Of a stretch of DNA of 64,000 nt, positions 35,370 to 43,877 are shown one piece after another. Origin of the DNA: Nannocystis sp. RBIL2 (GTDB taxonomy: Bacteria > Myxococcota_A > Polyangia > Nannocystales > Nannocystaceae); contig NZ_JAPNJW010000001.1 of NCBI RefSeq assembly GCF_026626745.1, forward strand, positions 5,192,001 through 5,256,000, given 5' to 3'. Every line of letters begins with the position of its first letter. Within the stretch, counting starts at the first letter, position 1. The position numbers and the translations under genes are program-made. The notes beneath the pieces are model-generated. The model did not search any database, was not told the origin of the DNA, and saw only the letters and a program-made list of their open reading frames with translations.

Positions 35370-38069
35370 TCAGACCTGGGCGGCCTCGATGGCGAACTGG
35401 AACGTGGCGCCGTGGGTCTCGTTGGCACTTCCCCACAACTTGCCGCCGTGGCGCTCGATGATCGAGCGGCTGATCGACAGGCCCATGCCGAGGCCGTTCT
35501 CCTTGGTGGTGTAGAAGGCGTCGAACAGGCGCGCGCGGTCGGCCCCGCCGCCGAGCCCGACGCCCGCGTCCTCGACCGCGACGTGCACGAACGAGCCGCT
35601 CTCGCGCCGCTCGACGAACGAGTGGATCACCACGCGGCGGCGCTCTCGCGGCACGTCCTTGCTCGCGTCGCCGGCGTTGACCAGCAGGTTCAACACCACC
35701 TGTTGCAGCTGCACCGGATCGCCCATCACCGGCGGCAGGTCGCGCAGCAGCGCCTGCTGGATCACGACGCCGTGGAGCGTCAGCTGCGGCGCCACCAGCG
35801 GGACGACGTCGCGGACCACGTCGTTGAGGTTGCACGCGTGGTGGCTCGGGGTCGAGCGCGACAGGAGCGAGCGGATCCGCTGCAGCACCTGGCTCGCGCG
35901 CTCGCCGTGGTCGATGATCGCGGTCAACGACTCGCGCGCCCGCTCGGGCGAAGGCTTCGCGGCGGCCAGCCAGTTGAGCGCCGCGCCGGCGTCGGCAGTG
36001 ATGGCCGCCAGCGGCTGATTGACCTCGTGGGCGATCGAGGCCGCCAGCTCCCCCAGAGTGGTGACCCGCGCGACGTGGGCCAGGGCCGCCTGCGCCTGCT
36101 GCAGCTCGTCGCCCGCGCGCCGGCTCGCGGTGATGTCGGTCGCGGCGCCGACGAGCTCGAAGTTGCCGTCGGCGTTGATGCGCGAGCGACCGACCACGCG
36201 CATCAACTTGACCGCGCCGTCGTCCATCACCAGCCGGTGCTCGTAGTCGAAGTCGCCGCCCGAGCGCAGCGTCCGCCGCACGAGGTCGGCGATGCGCTCG
36301 CGATCGTCGGGGTGGACCCGCGCGGCCACCTGGGCGAAGGTCGGCCGGGGCGAGCGCGGCAGGCCGACGAGCTCGCTGATGCCCTCGGAGAAGTTGAACT
36401 CGCGGCTGCGCAGGTCGAAGCCGAAGCTGCCGGTGCGGCTGAGCCGCTCGGCCTCGATGCGGTAGGCCTCGCTGCGCTTCAGCGCCTCGTCCGACTGGCT
36501 GCGCTCGATGGCGATGCTGGTGACGCGGGCGCACCGCTCGAGCAGCTCGAGTTCGAACGGGCCGGGTCCGCGGGGCTCGCCGGCGTAGATGCCGAACGCG
36601 CCCAGTACCCTGCCGTCGGTCGCCAGCAGCGGGATCGACCAGCACGCGCGCAAACCGTGAGCGAGGGCGTGCTCGCGGAACAGCGCGCCGAGCGGGTCGG
36701 TGGCGATGTCGGTGACGAACACCGGCTCGCGGCGCCACGCCGCGGTGCCGCAGGCGAACGCCGCGGGCCCGATCGGCGTGCCGTCGATCCGCTCGACGTA
36801 GCTTCGCGGCAGGCTCACCGCGGCCGCGTGGCGCATCGTCGCGGTCTCGGGGTCGAGCAGGAGGATCGACGCGCGCAGGCCCGAGGCGCTCGACTCGACC
36901 AGCCGCACCACGCCCTCGAGGATCGCCGACGTCGGCTCGCCGCGCACGATCATCGCCAGCAAGCGCTGCTCGCCGGCCGCGCCCGCGCGCGCCTGCTTCT
37001 CTTCCTCGATGTCGCTGCCCAGGCCCCACCACGTCGCGACCTCGCCGCGGGCGTCGAGCAGCGGCACCGCGTGGATCTGGAACCACCGGTAGTGGCCGTC
37101 GAAGCGGCGCAGGCGGGCCTCCAAACGCCCCTCTTCGCCGGACGCGAGCAGCCGCGCCCACGCTTCCACCAAGGCCGCGCGGTCGAGCGGGTGGATCAGG
37201 TCGCTCATCGCCCACGCCCACCCGTGCAGCTCCGCGTCGCCCTTGCCGGCGTAACCGCGCCAGCCTCGACTCGAGAAGTCGATCGCACCCTCGGCGCGCG
37301 CCCGCCACACGAGGCCCGGGACCGCGTCGATGATCGCCAGCAGCTCGTCGGCGCCGGGGCGGGCGAACGCGTCGGGCGCGTCGTCGACGTCGAGCCGCGA
37401 CGGCTCGATGCGACCGTGGCGCTGCCTCGCCGCCGCGCAGCGCCGCAGGTCCGCCAGCAGTTGCCCGGCGGTCGCGTAACCGGCCCCGTCGCGCTCGCTC
37501 AGGCGGGCGACGATCCGCTCGAGCGCCGTCGTTCGCTCGTGGTCGCGCTCCGCAGTTTGCGAAGGCGATCCGACGAGCAGCTCGTGCAGCAGCGAGCCGC
37601 AGCCGCGAAGGTCACAACGCACGTCGATCGATCGATCGGACACGACCGCGCCGAGCCGCGCCGCCGCGCCGAAGCCGGTCAGCCAGCACTCGCCGGTGGC
37701 CGCGTTCGTCCACACGTTGCCCGCGCGGACGTCGTTGTGCGCGAGGCCTCGCGCGTGCAGCCGCACCAGCGCGGTGGCGAGGCCGATCGCCACGCGCAGG
37801 CTCGCCGCGACCTCCCACGGCGCGCCGAGCAGGTCGGCGAGCGAGCGCCCGCCCGGGTCGGCGACCGTCAGAGTGACCGCCTCGCCCTCGCGCACCAGCG
37901 TCAGCGGGCGCAACGCGAGCGACGCGTCGAGGTCGTCGCGCAGCGACCACTCGTGCTCGAGCGTGGCGATGCCCCACGCGTCGCTGTGCGTCCGCGCCAG
38001 CCGCGGCTCGCCGCCGTCGCCGTCATCGACACGAATGTCACCCGCAGGCCCGCGCAAAGTGAGACTCAT
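35370..38069 (-). CDS. PAS-GAF-PAS sensor histidine kinase with degenerate protein-kinase domain
   Basis: 899 residues, cytoplasmic. The first ~230 residues look like a eukaryotic-type protein kinase that has lost activity. Its catalytic loop reads LAHNDVRAGNVW (HND in place of HRD) and the metal-binding DFG is TGFG. Next come a PAS domain (WRGYAGKGDAELHGW, with WGLGSDIEEEKQ at its end), a GAF domain (~350-500: ILEGVVRLVESSA, VLGAFGIYAGEPRG) and a second PAS (RTGSFGFDLRSREFNFS). HisKA follows with the phospho-acceptor in IAHEVNQPLAAI (His ~681). HATPase_c has NLLVNAGDA, DAGVGL and GLGMGLSISRSI. There is no receiver domain or cognate regulator nearby. It is transcribed divergently from the lysophospholipase gene. 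Confidence 0.88.
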   Translation of the reverse strand: MSLTLRGPAGDIRVDDGDGGEPRLARTHSDAWGIATLEHEWSLRDDLDASLALRPLTLVREGEAVTLTVADPGGRSLADLLGAPWEVAASLRVAIGLATALVRLHARGLAHNDVRAGNVWTNAATGECWLTGFGAAARLGAVVSDRSIDVRCDLRGCGSLLHELLVGSPSQTAERDHERTTALERIVARLSERDGAGYATAGQLLADLRRCAAARQRHGRIEPSRLDVDDAPDAFARPGADELLAIIDAVPGLVWRARAEGAIDFSSRGWRGYAGKGDAELHGWAWAMSDLIHPLDRAALVEAWARLLASGEEGRLEARLRRFDGHYRWFQIHAVPLLDARGEVATWWGLGSDIEEEKQARAGAAGEQRLLAMIVRGEPTSAILEGVVRLVESSASGLRASILLLDPETATMRHAAAVSLPRSYVERIDGTPIGPAAFACGTAAWRREPVFVTDIATDPLGALFREHALAHGLRACWSIPLLATDGRVLGAFGIYAGEPRGPGPFELELLERCARVTSIAIERSQSDEALKRSEAYRIEAERLSRTGSFGFDLRSREFNFSEGISELVGLPRSPRPTFAQVAARVHPDDRERIADLVRRTLRSGGDFDYEHRLVMDDGAVKLMRVVGRSRINADGNFELVGAATDITASRRAGDELQQAQAALAHVARVTTLGELAASIAHEVNQPLAAITADAGAALNWLAAAKPSPERARESLTAIIDHGERASQVLQRIRSLLSRSTPSHHACNLNDVVRDVVPLVAPQLTLHGVVIQQALLRDLPPVMGDPVQLQQVVLNLLVNAGDASKDVPRERRRVVIHSFVERRESGSFVHVAVEDAGVGLGGGADRARLFDAFYTTKENGLGMGLSISRSIIERHGGKLWGSANETHGATFQFAIEAAQV

Positions 38070-38101
38070 GGAACCCCTCGGAGCTTACCCCGTATCGCTC
38101 C

Positions 38102-38119
38102 CCGGAAGCAGCTTTCCGG
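38102..38119. promoter_or_regulatory. CCGGAA-N6-TTCCGG inverted repeat upstream of the sensor kinase
   Basis: Six-base arms separated by six bases, 33-50 bases upstream of the kinase ATG on the minus strand. A GCGATACGGGG box (minus, 38098-38088) lies just downstream. It is probably a promoter/operator for the kinase gene. Confidence 0.45.
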
Positions 38120-38152
38120 AGGTTCTGCGCCGGCGCGCGGTCGATTCGCGGC

Positions 38153-38197
38153 ACCCGACCTTGGTCGGGTTTTCCCGGCCCGAGAACGCGGCGATAC
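38153..38197 (+). promoter_or_regulatory. Operator/promoter module of the lysophospholipase gene
   Basis: 18-bp perfect palindrome ACCCGACC-TT-GGTCGGGT (38153-38170), then a 20-base spacer and GCGATAC (38191-38197). The arrangement is the same as upstream of catalase. The gene start is 89 bases beyond the box. With GCGATAC as a -10-like element, the palindrome centre falls near -41, where class II activators bind. Confidence 0.6.
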
Positions 38198-38285
38198 GGG
38201 TACGACTCCCATGCCTGCGCAGCAGGTCCTGCCACGCTGACGCTCGGCGATGCGTGAGTCGCCCTCAATCACAAGGAACGTCGAG

Positions 38286-39107
38286 ATGAAGCAAGAGAAG
38301 TTCGCAGCCAACGACGGCACCCAGCTGCACCTGCGCTCGTGGCAGCCCGCGAACCCGCGCGCGGTCGTGGTGATCGTCCACGGATTCAAGGCCCACGGCG
38401 GCCTTTACGAGTGGGCCGGCGGCCAGCTCGCCGAGCAGGGGTTCGCCGTCTACGCGCTCGACCTGCGCGGCCACGGGGTGTCGGAGGGCGACCGGCTCGA
38501 GGTCGGCAAGTTCGGCGACTACGTCGGCGACGTCCACACCCTCGTCAAGCTCGCCAAGGCGCGCAACCCCGGCCTCCAGGTGTTCCTGCTCGGCCACAGC
38601 GCCGGCGGCGTGATCTCCAGCGTCTACACGCTCGAGCACCAGAGCGAGCTCGCGGGCTTCATCTGCGAGAGCTTCGCCCACGAGGTGCCCGCCCCCGACT
38701 TCGTGCTCGCGGTGCTCAAGGGCCTGAGCCACATCACCCCGCACGCCCACGTGCTCAAGCTCGAGGACGAGGGCTTCTCGCGCGACCCCGCGGTGGTCGA
38801 GGCGATGAAGAACGACCCGCTGATCGAGCGCATGGGCTACCCGGCGTACACCGTCGCAGAGATGGTCCGCGCCGACGAGCGGCTCAAGCGCGAGTTCCCG
38901 CTGATCACCTTGCCGGTGTTCATCCTCCACGGCACCGAGGACCGCGTGACCCTGCCGCGCGGCAGCCAGCGCTTCTACGACACCGCCGGCTCGACGGACA
39001 AGACGCTCAAGCTGTACGAGGGCCACTACCACGACCTGCTCGCCGACTACGGCAAGGAGGGCGTGCTGGCCGAGATCGTCGCGTGGATCGTCGCGCGCAT
39101 CCGCTGA
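38286..39107 (+). CDS. Monoacylglycerol lipase/lysophospholipase-like hydrolase
   Basis: 273 residues from the ATG behind gtcgag. The Hydrolase_4 (monoglyceride lipase/PldB) signature is clear: RAVVVIVHGFKAHGG, VYALDLRGHGVSEG, the nucleophile elbow LLGHSAGGVISS, then the acid in FILHGTEDRVT and the final His in YEGHYHDLLAD. There is no signal peptide, so it is cytosolic or peripheral. Likely removes acyl chains from monoacylglycerol or lysophospholipids. Its upstream palindrome and box match those of catalase, suggesting stress-coupled expression. Confidence 0.9.
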   Translation: MKQEKFAANDGTQLHLRSWQPANPRAVVVIVHGFKAHGGLYEWAGGQLAEQGFAVYALDLRGHGVSEGDRLEVGKFGDYVGDVHTLVKLAKARNPGLQVFLLGHSAGGVISSVYTLEHQSELAGFICESFAHEVPAPDFVLAVLKGLSHITPHAHVLKLEDEGFSRDPAVVEAMKNDPLIERMGYPAYTVAEMVRADERLKREFPLITLPVFILHGTEDRVTLPRGSQRFYDTAGSTDKTLKLYEGHYHDLLADYGKEGVLAEIVAWIVARIR

Positions 39108-39199
39108 GCGCGGGCGCGGCCGCTCGCCGCGCCGTTGCTGTCCCCGGGGACATGTAAGGCCGATACCGCCGGGGACCCAAACGTGCGATGTTGGCGGCG

Positions 39200-39673
39200 A
39201 TGCCTCGCCCGCGCGCCTTGCTCCTCGGCCTCGGCCTCCCGCTCCTCGCCTGCGACTCCAAGGCCGTCGAGGCGCAGAAGACCCGCGTCCAGGCGCTCGA
39301 GGACCGGGTGCATCGCCTCGAGGCGGAGACCGCGGCCCTGACGGCGCGCATGAAGTCCTTCGACGAGGAGCGGCGCCGCCTCGAGCAGATCGCCAAGCTC
39401 CCGTCGCTGCCGCCGGCCAGCACCAACGCGCCGCCGACCAGCGTCGTCGTCGAGGTCAGGGCCGACGGCCTGCGCGTCGGCGACGAGGCCGTCGACCTCG
39501 ACCGCTTCGAGGCCCTGCTGCGCGAGCACCTCGGCGCCCAGCCCGGCCTCTCGCTCCACGTCAAGGCCGACGCGAGCGTCGAGTACGCCCGCGTCATCGA
39601 GGTCATGGACCGGGCCAAGACCGCGGGCGTCGCCAAGATCGCCATGGTCGCCGACCCCGCCCTGAAGCCCTGA
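39200..39673 (+). CDS. Lipoprotein: coiled coil plus ExbD/TolR-like domain
   Basis: 157 residues starting at MPRPRALLLGLGLPLLAC (lipobox LLAC); an ATG four codons earlier is possible. A heptad coiled coil spans residues ~20-65 (VEAQKTRVQALEDRVHRLEAETAAL). After a Pro/Ser linker, the last ~70 residues read LRVGDEAVDLDRFEALLREHLG, LSLHVKADASVEYARVIEVMDRAKTAGVAKIAMVAD. That is the periplasmic ExbD/TolR domain. ExbD normally has an N-terminal transmembrane helix carrying a proton-channel Asp; here that helix is replaced by a lipid anchor and coiled coil, so it cannot be a stator. It is followed convergently by an Omp85-type gene. Confidence 0.75.
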   Translation: MPRPRALLLGLGLPLLACDSKAVEAQKTRVQALEDRVHRLEAETAALTARMKSFDEERRRLEQIAKLPSLPPASTNAPPTSVVVEVRADGLRVGDEAVDLDRFEALLREHLGAQPGLSLHVKADASVEYARVIEVMDRAKTAGVAKIAMVADPALKP

Positions 39674-39684
39674 GAACCTGTCCT

Positions 39685-41043
39685 TCAGAACACGTGGCCG
39701 ACGTCGACGTAGAAGCCCTGCGTCTTGTCGGTCGGCGAGTAGGCGCCGTCGAAGCGGACCAGGAAGGTCTCGCCCCAGCGCACGCGCAGGCCGCCGCCAG
39801 TGCCGAGCTTGAAGGTGCCGCCGTCGATGCCCACGCCGCCGAGCTCGGTCCGCCCGAAGTCGGCCCAGATCCGCGCAGCATCGAGGAACGCGACCGCGCC
39901 GACGGCGAAGTGGTTGTTCTTGATCGTGAACTTCCAGAACATGCTGCGGATCTCGAGGTTCTGGATCAGCTTGATCTTGCCGGCGTAGCGCTGGCGCGGC
40001 ACCCCGCGCAGCGACCAGCCGCCGCCCGGGCCGTCGCGGGGCATCAGCGCGCCGAAGCGCGTCAGCTCGTAGAACGGCGCGTCGCCGGCGATCACGTCGG
40101 CGACCCCGCGGATCGCGAACGACAGGTACTCGCCGATGAACGACTTGTACCACGCGCTGTTGATCGTGAACGCGGCGTAGCGCAGGCCCTGCTGGACCCC
40201 GGGCGAGGCGCGGACCGTCAGCTCGGTGAAGGTGCCGCGGGTCGGCGTGTACTCGTGGTCGCGGGTGTCGAACAGCGCGCCGGCGCTGAGGACCACGAGC
40301 GCGTGTGGATCTGTCCCCTGGAGCAGGTTGCCCAGCGCCTTGCCGTCGGGCGTTTCCGTGGCCTTGAGGGCGATGTCCTGCTCGAGCAGGCTGCCCGGGT
40401 ACGGCCGGACGATGTTGTAGGTCGTGTTGAGCCCGACCAGCGCCTCGATGCGGCGGCGCTGCAGCGCCGTCGAGCGGTCCCACACCTTGATGCGGGCGTT
40501 GAACAGCAGCAGCGGATAGATGTGATCGAAGCGGTGGTAGCGGCGCGCCGCCTGATACGCCATCAGGTCCTGGTCGGGGTCGATGCCCTCCCACGGCTCG
40601 GTCGCCGCCGAGTCGTTGCCGAACCCGTAATAGCCGGTGTTGGCGAACTTGCGGAAGCCGACGCGCGCGGTGATCCGCAGGCGGTCGCCGGCGAGCCCGG
40701 GGAAGTCCATGTTGAGGTAGTCGTCGTGGAACGGCACCTCGATGCCCCTGCCCGGGGCGCGCTTGGCGTTGGCCGACAGCAGCAATTCGAGGCGCCAGCG
40801 GTACGGGCGATAGCCGGGCGAGAAGCGGGCCACGCTGGCGATGAGGCCGAAGCCGAGCCCGAGGTCGCTGTCGTAGCTGAGGGCCGGCAGCGCGCCGATC
40901 TCGATGCGCTCCGGCTTCGGCGGGCCCTTCGGCTTCTTCGGTTTTTTGATCTTCTCCTTGCGGGCCGCGGCCACGGGCGCGTGCGTCAGGGTCGCGCACG
41001 CGACGAGCACGGCCAGCAGCGCGGGCAGCCGGCGCAGACACAT
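39685..41043 (-). CDS. Omp85/BamA-type surface antigen barrel protein
   Basis: 452 residues with a signal peptide (LPALLAVLVACATLTHAPVAA), then a Lys/Pro-rich spacer (KIKKPKKPKGPPKPE). The rest is an outer-membrane beta-barrel: repeated alternating strands with aromatic ends, DTRDHEYTPTRGTFTELTVRASP (the bacterial surface antigen D15 motif), SLRGVPRQRYAGKIKLIQNLEIR, and the C-terminal FRVDGAYSPTDKTQGFYVDVGHVF ending in Phe. No POTRA domains are visible, so it resembles short Omp85 members (TamA-like/patatin-type barrels without POTRA). It is probably an outer-membrane translocation or lipid-linked barrel; partner unknown. Confidence 0.82.
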   Translation of the reverse strand: MCLRRLPALLAVLVACATLTHAPVAAARKEKIKKPKKPKGPPKPERIEIGALPALSYDSDLGLGFGLIASVARFSPGYRPYRWRLELLLSANAKRAPGRGIEVPFHDDYLNMDFPGLAGDRLRITARVGFRKFANTGYYGFGNDSAATEPWEGIDPDQDLMAYQAARRYHRFDHIYPLLLFNARIKVWDRSTALQRRRIEALVGLNTTYNIVRPYPGSLLEQDIALKATETPDGKALGNLLQGTDPHALVVLSAGALFDTRDHEYTPTRGTFTELTVRASPGVQQGLRYAAFTINSAWYKSFIGEYLSFAIRGVADVIAGDAPFYELTRFGALMPRDGPGGGWSLRGVPRQRYAGKIKLIQNLEIRSMFWKFTIKNNHFAVGAVAFLDAARIWADFGRTELGGVGIDGGTFKLGTGGGLRVRWGETFLVRFDGAYSPTDKTQGFYVDVGHVF

Positions 41044-41049
41044 TGCATA

Positions 41050-41067
41050 TATGTCCCCAAAGACAGG
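41050..41067. repeat. Copy of the dispersed ATGTCC/GGACAKG inverted repeat
   Basis: ATGTCCCCAAAGACAGGT lies in the 57-base spacer between the divergent Omp85-type and transporter genes. It is a copy of the short repeat seen throughout the window. Confidence 0.5.
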
Positions 41068-41100
41068 TGACGCGCGGGCTCGCTGTGGTAAGGTCGGCGC

Positions 41101-42426
41101 GTGTCGAGCTCGCCCTTGAAGCGCCCCCTGCTCCTGGCCTACGCCGCGGGCTCGATCGGCTCGGGGCTGTTCAGCACCGTGCCCGGCCTGCTGCTGCTGT
41201 TTTACCTCACCGACACGCTCGGCGTGGCCGCGAGCCTCGCCGGCCTGGCGATCTTGCTGCCGCGGATCTGGGACATCGCCACCGACCCGCTGGTCGGCGC
41301 CTGGTCCGACCGCACGCGCTCGCGCTGGGGCCGGCGCCGGCCGTTCCTGCTGGCCGGCGCGCTGCTCTTGCCGCCGGGTTTCATCGCCCTGTTCTCGGCC
41401 CCGGTCGGCGATCCGTCGCTCAGCTTCGCGTGGGTGCTGCTGGCCTTCATCTGGGCCACCGGCGCCTTCACTCTGTTTCAGATCCCCTACGCCTCGATGC
41501 CGGCCGAGATGACGGCCGATTACCACGAACGCACGCGGGTCGTCGCCCATCGCATGGCCTTCCTGCCGATCGGCATCCTCGCCGGCGGCGCGCTGGCGCC
41601 GATGCTGATCAAGGCCAACAGCGGCGGCCCGGCCGGCTACCAGGTCATGGCGGTGACTCTGGCGATCATCGCCGCGGTCGCCATGCTGGTCGCGTTCTTC
41701 GGCACCCGCGACGCGCCGCAGCTGCCCGCGCCCGCCGAGACCACCGGGCTGCGCGAGCAGATCCGCGTGGCCCTGTCGCACCGGCCGTACCGTCGGCTGC
41801 TGGTCGGCTTCGCGGTGCAGAGCATCGGCATCGGCGCCATCCTGGCCGCGGTGCCGTACTTCTGCCACTACACGTTGCGCGGCGGCGAAGAGGCGGTCAC
41901 GGTGCTGTTCGTGTCGCTGGTCGGCCCGGCGATCGTCGCCATGCCGCTGTGGATGGCGGTGTCGCGGCGGTTCGGCAAGCGCGTCGGCTACATCGCCGCG
42001 GTCCTCGTGTTCGCCGCGTTCGCGCTCAGCCTGCTCAGCGCGGCCGAGGGCCGGCTGGCGCTGGTGGCCGCGCAGGTCGGGCTGCTCGGGGTCGGCTTCG
42101 CCGGCCTGCAGGTGTTCCCGTTCGCCATGCTGCCCGACCTCATCGACGACGACGCGGCCGTCACCGGCCAGCGCCGCGAGGGCATCTTCACCGGCCTGTG
42201 GTTCGTCGGCGAGAAGGGCGGCCTGACCCTCGGAGCATGGCTCGTGAGCCAGGTGCTCGCCTCGACCGGGTTCGTCGAGCGACGCGCCGGCGAGCTCGTG
42301 AGCCAGCCCGAAGCGGCGCTCGTCGGCGTGATCGTGGCCACCGCGGTGGTCCCGGCCGCGTGCGCCCTGCTCAGTCTCCCCTTGCTGTTTCACCACGTCG
42401 AATCTGCCAGGAACCGAGCGACCTGA
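41101..42426 (+). CDS. GPH/MelB-type MFS transporter
   Basis: 441 residues with about 12 transmembrane helices, from a GTG start. The GPH (glycoside-pentoside-hexuronide:cation symporter) loop is present: LPRIWDIATDPLVGAWSDRTRSRWGRRRPFLLAG. Helix 7 onward begins after RPYRRLL. The family imports sugars or other solutes with cations; several myxobacterial members sit beside lipid genes. The stop is 2 bases before the start of the S1P-lyase-type gene, so the two are an operon. The transported solute may therefore relate to the lyase's substrate or product (inference). Confidence 0.85.
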   Translation: MSSSPLKRPLLLAYAAGSIGSGLFSTVPGLLLLFYLTDTLGVAASLAGLAILLPRIWDIATDPLVGAWSDRTRSRWGRRRPFLLAGALLLPPGFIALFSAPVGDPSLSFAWVLLAFIWATGAFTLFQIPYASMPAEMTADYHERTRVVAHRMAFLPIGILAGGALAPMLIKANSGGPAGYQVMAVTLAIIAAVAMLVAFFGTRDAPQLPAPAETTGLREQIRVALSHRPYRRLLVGFAVQSIGIGAILAAVPYFCHYTLRGGEEAVTVLFVSLVGPAIVAMPLWMAVSRRFGKRVGYIAAVLVFAAFALSLLSAAEGRLALVAAQVGLLGVGFAGLQVFPFAMLPDLIDDDAAVTGQRREGIFTGLWFVGEKGGLTLGAWLVSQVLASTGFVERRAGELVSQPEAALVGVIVATAVVPAACALLSLPLLFHHVESARNRAT

Positions 42427-42428
42427 CC

Positions 42429-43877
42429 ATGAAGCTGCCCGAGACCGGATGGACCCGCGACCAGATCTTCACCGCCCTCGCCGAATTGCGTGCGGGTGAT
42501 TTGCCCACCGAAGGCGGAGCCGCCTTCGCCTACGTCTACGACTCGGGCGAGCGCGCCGCGAGCGAGCTCGCGGCCGAGGCGTACCGCATGTACCTCGGCA
42601 GCAACGGCCTCGACCCGACGGCCTTCCCCAGCCTGCTGCGGCTCGAGAACGAGGTCGTCGGCTTCGCAGCGCAGCACCTCGGCGGCGGGCCGGAGGCGGC
42701 CGGCTCGTTCACCAGCGGCGGCACCGAGAGCCTGATGCTCGCGGTCAAGACCGCGCGCGAGTGGGCCCGCGTGCACCGGCCGAACATCACTGCGCCGGAG
42801 ATCATCGTGCCGGCGACCGCCCACGCGGCGCTGCACAAGGCGGCGCACTACCTCGACGTCACTCTGGTGCCCACCGCGATCGACCCCGTCAGCTTCCGCG
42901 CCGACGTGGCCGCGATCGCGGCCGCCATCACCCCGAACACGATCCTCCTCACCGCCTCGGCCTCGAGCTACGCCCACGGCGTGGTCGACCCGATCGCCGA
43001 GATCGGCCAGCTGGCGCTGCAGCACGAGCTGCTGTTCCACGTCGACGGCTGCATCGGCGGGTTCCTCCTGCCGTACTTCCGCCGCCTCGGCGCCCGGGTG
43101 CCGGAGTTCGACCTCTCGGTCCCCGGGGTCACCTCGGTGTCGATGGACTTTCATAAATACGCCTACGCACCCAAGGGCGCGTCGGTGATCGTGTACCGCG
43201 ACAAGGCGCTGCGCCGGCACCAGATGTACGCGTGCGCCGGCTGGACCGGCTACACGGTGATCAACCCGACCGTGCAGAGCACCAAGTCGGGCGGGCCGCT
43301 GGCAGCCGCGTGGACCCTGCTGCGCGCCGTCGGCGATCAGGGCTACCTCGACCTGGCCCGAAGGACACTCGAGGCCACGCGCGCGATCGTCGGCGCCCTG
43401 CGCGAGATCGACGGCCTGCGCGTGCTCGGCGAGCCGGAGATGAGCCTGGTCGCCTTCACCGGCGCGCGCCCCGACTTCCCGCTGTTCGCCCTGGCCGACG
43501 CGATGAAGCTGCGCGGCTGGCTGATCCAGCCGCAGTTCTCCGGCTTCGGCTCGCCGGCCAACCTGCACCTGACGATCAGCGCCGCCCACCTCGCGGTCAA
43601 GGACCGCTTCCTCGCCGACCTGCGCGCGGCGGTCGCCGAGGTCCAGACGAGCCCGCCCGACCCGGGCCTCGCCATGCTGCTGCAGGCCGCCGCCGCGCTG
43701 GACTTTTCGAACATGTCCGAAGAGACATTCATGCAGGCGCTCGCGCTCGCCGGGGTCCAGGGCGGCCGCCTGCCCGACAAGATGGCGGCGATCAACGGCC
43801 TGCTCGACGCCCTGCCGCCGCAGGCCCGCGAGGCCGCGATCATCGCGTTCGTCAACGACCTCTACACGCATGCCTAG
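42429..43877 (+). CDS. Sphingosine-1-phosphate-lyase-type PLP enzyme
   Basis: 482 residues of the PLP-dependent group II decarboxylase superfamily. Motifs are GSFTSGGTESLMLAVKTARE, HVDGCIGGF and the Schiff-base Lys in VSMDFHKYAYAPKGASVIVYR (Lys ~243). HQMYACAGWTGYTVINPTVQSTKSGG follows. The (S/D)xHKY-APKG-SVI-Y and HQ-YxxxxWTG blocks are those of sphingosine-1-phosphate lyase (Dpl1/SGPL1), not of glutamate decarboxylase. The enzyme cleaves phosphorylated sphingoid bases to an aldehyde and phosphoethanolamine. No N-terminal membrane anchor is present. Its stop shares a CTAG with the convergent dioxygenase stop. Confidence 0.88.
   Translation: MKLPETGWTRDQIFTALAELRAGDLPTEGGAAFAYVYDSGERAASELAAEAYRMYLGSNGLDPTAFPSLLRLENEVVGFAAQHLGGGPEAAGSFTSGGTESLMLAVKTAREWARVHRPNITAPEIIVPATAHAALHKAAHYLDVTLVPTAIDPVSFRADVAAIAAAITPNTILLTASASSYAHGVVDPIAEIGQLALQHELLFHVDGCIGGFLLPYFRRLGARVPEFDLSVPGVTSVSMDFHKYAYAPKGASVIVYRDKALRRHQMYACAGWTGYTVINPTVQSTKSGGPLAAAWTLLRAVGDQGYLDLARRTLEATRAIVGALREIDGLRVLGEPEMSLVAFTGARPDFPLFALADAMKLRGWLIQPQFSGFGSPANLHLTISAAHLAVKDRFLADLRAAVAEVQTSPPDPGLAMLLQAAAALDFSNMSEETFMQALALAGVQGGRLPDKMAAINGLLDALPPQAREAAIIAFVNDLYTHA

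Noticed and set aside
35370..38069. Active Ser/Thr kinase at the N-terminus of the sensor kinase
   Set aside because: HRD is HND and DFG is TGFG, so key catalytic and metal residues are missing.
42429..43877. Glutamate decarboxylase
   Set aside because: The Lys-region and WTG blocks fit sphingosine-1-phosphate lyase better than GAD; the gene at 45483 is the GAD/CSAD-like one.
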